Below are positions 32,701-34,044 of a stretch of 34,044 bases of DNA, in pieces. This DNA is from an aff. Roholtiella sp. LEGE 12411. Lineage in GTDB: Bacteria; Cyanobacteriota; Cyanobacteriia; Cyanobacteriales; Nostocaceae. Below the pieces are notes generated by a model. The model was given only the letters and a program-made list of their open reading frames with translations, searched no databases and was not told where the DNA came from. Location of the stretch: contig NZ_JADEXR010000053.1 of the NCBI RefSeq assembly GCF_015206995.1, positions 1 through 34,044 of the forward strand, given 5' to 3'. Position 1 is the first letter of the stretch; each line of letters opens with the position of its first letter. A program made the position numbers and the translations under genes.

Positions 32701-33814
32701 AATGATGGTGATGATGATGATTTGCAGTTAACTGAGGGTTAACAGCCATCGCTACCTCATTTTTCAGCTCGCCAATATGAGCATTTGCCCATTCAGCAGC
32801 CATCGCTAAAAATTCCGGATGGTCGTTAACACAAGCCATTTGCACATAGTTCACATCAGAATGCTTTTTATCCAAAGCGTGAATGATGTGATGTACATCC
32901 AATAGAGTTTCGTGATTTTCTGTCGCAAAACCAATTGGCATAAATATGACTACTTTTGCACCCAATTGAATAAGGTTATTAGCAGCTTGCTCTGCATTTG
33001 GCACTGTCCATTCAATTAAGGGTGTATCGTGATTGAGCCAACCCACTGAGATTAAAGGATAACGGTTAATTAATTTATCACGTACCAAGTCGTATAGTGC
33101 CTGACTTTCGGTAATCCCAGAGGTGAATCCTTTGGCTTTGTGCGGACAGCCGTGATTCATTAACACAATGCCAATTTGAGAAGGTAGATAGGCTGCTGCT
33201 AAATCAGCAGTAATTTTCTCTTCAACCAAATGAGCCATCAAATCGATGTAAGCTGGTTCGTTGAAGAAAGAAGGAATGTAACGCTGTGCTTTAACCCAGT
33301 GTTCTTCACCATCGCTCAACTCAGTTAGAGCATTGTTAACTTGCTCGATCGCAATACCACTGGTAAAAATTGAATCAACAACTAACAGTGGGTAAATTAA
33401 AATTTTGTCAAAGCCTTGGTTTTTAATTTCTGCTAAGACTTGATTGGGTAAGAAGGGGGCACAGAAGTTGAAGGCTTTGAAGACTTGGACATCATCACCC
33501 CACTTTGCTTGTAGATTCTTCTCGATCCCAGCGCGTTGCTGTTCAAAGATGGCGTTATGTGGGGAAATAAAATCATGATGTGTATGTCCCCACTCATGCC
33601 GATCAAATAATGCTAAAAGCTTTGCCAGAGGGGGATAAACCCAGGTTGGTACTGGCGCAAATTTTGCTGTTAGTAGATTTAAAGCTTGTTCGTTATAGTT
33701 GGCGAAATCTTCGTAGCTTTCGACTTCGCCGTAGCCCATAAGCAATACGGCTACACGGTCTTGACCTGATAGATGCTCGTGGGTGTGTTGTACTTTTTCC
33801 GGCGTGGCAACCAC
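32699..33814 (-). CDS. Divergent ferrochelatase-family protein with C-terminal His6
   Basis: A 371-residue cytosolic protein of the ferrochelatase (HemH)-like chelatase superfamily. The metal-binding pair of the family seems kept: H221 in MNHGCP (HemH has S-A-H-G-x-P) and E299/E302 in GFATENHETLLDV (HemH has GFVSEHxETLxE). However, the HemH N-terminal LLNLGGP block reads LLMGYGE, the YPQYS block is absent, and the cyanobacterial C-terminal chlorophyll a/b-binding-like helix is missing. Instead the protein ends TANHHHHHH. Whether it inserts iron or another metal, or acts as a metallochaperone, is open. The start is GTG, with GAGGAA at 6-nt spacing. Databases are likely to label it ferrochelatase; I would not assign hemH. 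Confidence 0.8.
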   Translation of the reverse strand: MVATPEKVQHTHEHLSGQDRVAVLLMGYGEVESYEDFANYNEQALNLLTAKFAPVPTWVYPPLAKLLALFDRHEWGHTHHDFISPHNAIFEQQRAGIEKNLQAKWGDDVQVFKAFNFCAPFLPNQVLAEIKNQGFDKILIYPLLVVDSIFTSGIAIEQVNNALTELSDGEEHWVKAQRYIPSFFNEPAYIDLMAHLVEEKITADLAAAYLPSQIGIVLMNHGCPHKAKGFTSGITESQALYDLVRDKLINRYPLISVGWLNHDTPLIEWTVPNAEQAANNLIQLGAKVVIFMPIGFATENHETLLDVHHIIHALDKKHSDVNYVQMACVNDHPEFLAMAAEWANAHIGELKNEVAMAVNPQLTANHHHHHH

Positions 33815-33961
33815 AATTAGTTCCTCAATATAACCAGAGTGCAGAGAATATAGGGAATAGTTTGCACATTTTCCCTACTTGTAACTTATTATCCCATCCA
33901 GGGGGATAGGATAGGTGGGAAAATCAAGATAATACATCAAAAGACATAAAAAACTTACGTG

Positions 33962-34044
33962 GGGCATTGGGCATTGGGCATTGGGCATTGGGCATTGGGC
34001 ATTGGGCATTGGGCATTGGGCATTGGGCATTGGGCATTGGGCAT
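33962..34044. repeat. Heptamer array (GGGCATT) running off the window
   Basis: Eleven perfect GGGCATT units plus six bases of the next, without a single mismatch, reach the window edge. It is the longest and least decayed heptamer array here, which suggests recent expansion. Confidence 0.95.

Noticed and set aside
32699-32722. The hexahistidine tail considered as cloning-vector contamination
   Set aside because: It is followed by a natural intergenic terminator and a normal cyanobacterial gene, with no vector sequence; the rest of the protein is cyanobacterial in character.
33962-34044. Heptamer arrays considered as CRISPR or centromere-like iterons
   Set aside because: Units are 7 bp with no spacers, and similar arrays are scattered between unrelated genes; no replication or partition gene is near.

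Overview
The window comes from the chromosome of a filamentous cyanobacterium, most likely of the Nostocales. The evidence is photosystem II D1 (psbA), magnesium chelatase H (chlH), homogentisate phytyltransferase, an xisH/xisI pair of the kind known from heterocyst-forming species, many GCGATCGC (HIP1) octamers, and heptanucleotide short tandem repeats between genes. I cannot fix the genus. No tRNA, rRNA or CRISPR array was found.

Layout. 0-3.6 kb (minus strand): two TPR proteins, the tocopherol-pathway prenyltransferase hpt, and recR. 3.7-6.0 kb (plus): an AraC-type regulator followed by two abutting genes, each with two ABM-like domains. 6.1-7.7 kb (minus): psbA, with a clear promoter, a leader palindrome and a terminator, then a HIT-family hydrolase. 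7.8-10.5 kb (plus): a YifB/ComM-type AAA protein and a YihY/BrkB membrane protein. 10.6-15.1 kb (minus): a very large secreted-type protein with 7+7 FG-GAP blades, cadherin-like domains and a C-terminal RTX region. 15.2-16.2 kb: a gene-free stretch full of dispersed repeats. 16.2-20.4 kb (plus): purB, a TnpB-only IS200/IS605-type element, and a GT1-type glycosyltransferase. 20.4-23.5 kb: an AT-rich, decayed accessory island holding a DUF262-HEPN fusion scar, a Uma2 nuclease, a HigA-like antitoxin stub and xisH/xisI. 23.6-27.6 kb (minus): chlH. 27.9-29.1 kb (plus): a lipid-A-disaccharide-synthase-like protein. 29.2-31.7 kb (minus): a small membrane protein and ftsH. 32.1-33.8 kb: an FMN reductase (plus) converging on a divergent ferrochelatase-family protein with a natural hexahistidine tail (minus). 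The window ends inside a GGGCATT heptamer array.

How the genes relate. Several core genes serve the photosynthetic membrane: hpt makes tocopherol, psbA encodes D1, members of the FtsH family degrade damaged D1, chlH commits protoporphyrin IX to chlorophyll, and the ferrochelatase-like protein belongs to the competing class of tetrapyrrole chelatases. They are separate transcription units, so this is loose co-location rather than an operon. The accessory parts (TnpB element, 20.4-23.5 kb island, FG-GAP/RTX giant) look like the variable fraction.

The most interesting observations are: (1) a gene remnant in which the N-terminal part of a DUF262 protein is joined directly to the body of a MAE_28990-like HEPN protein, apparently through a shared Glu-Ser stretch, as if a two-gene defence locus had collapsed; (2) heptamer repeats that supply the start codon of one gene and the stop codon of another, plus a related hairpin translated inside a gene; (3) a TnpB element whose predicted guide RNA would read into such a heptamer array; (4) the 7+7 blade architecture; and (5) the ferrochelatase-like protein ending in six histidines.
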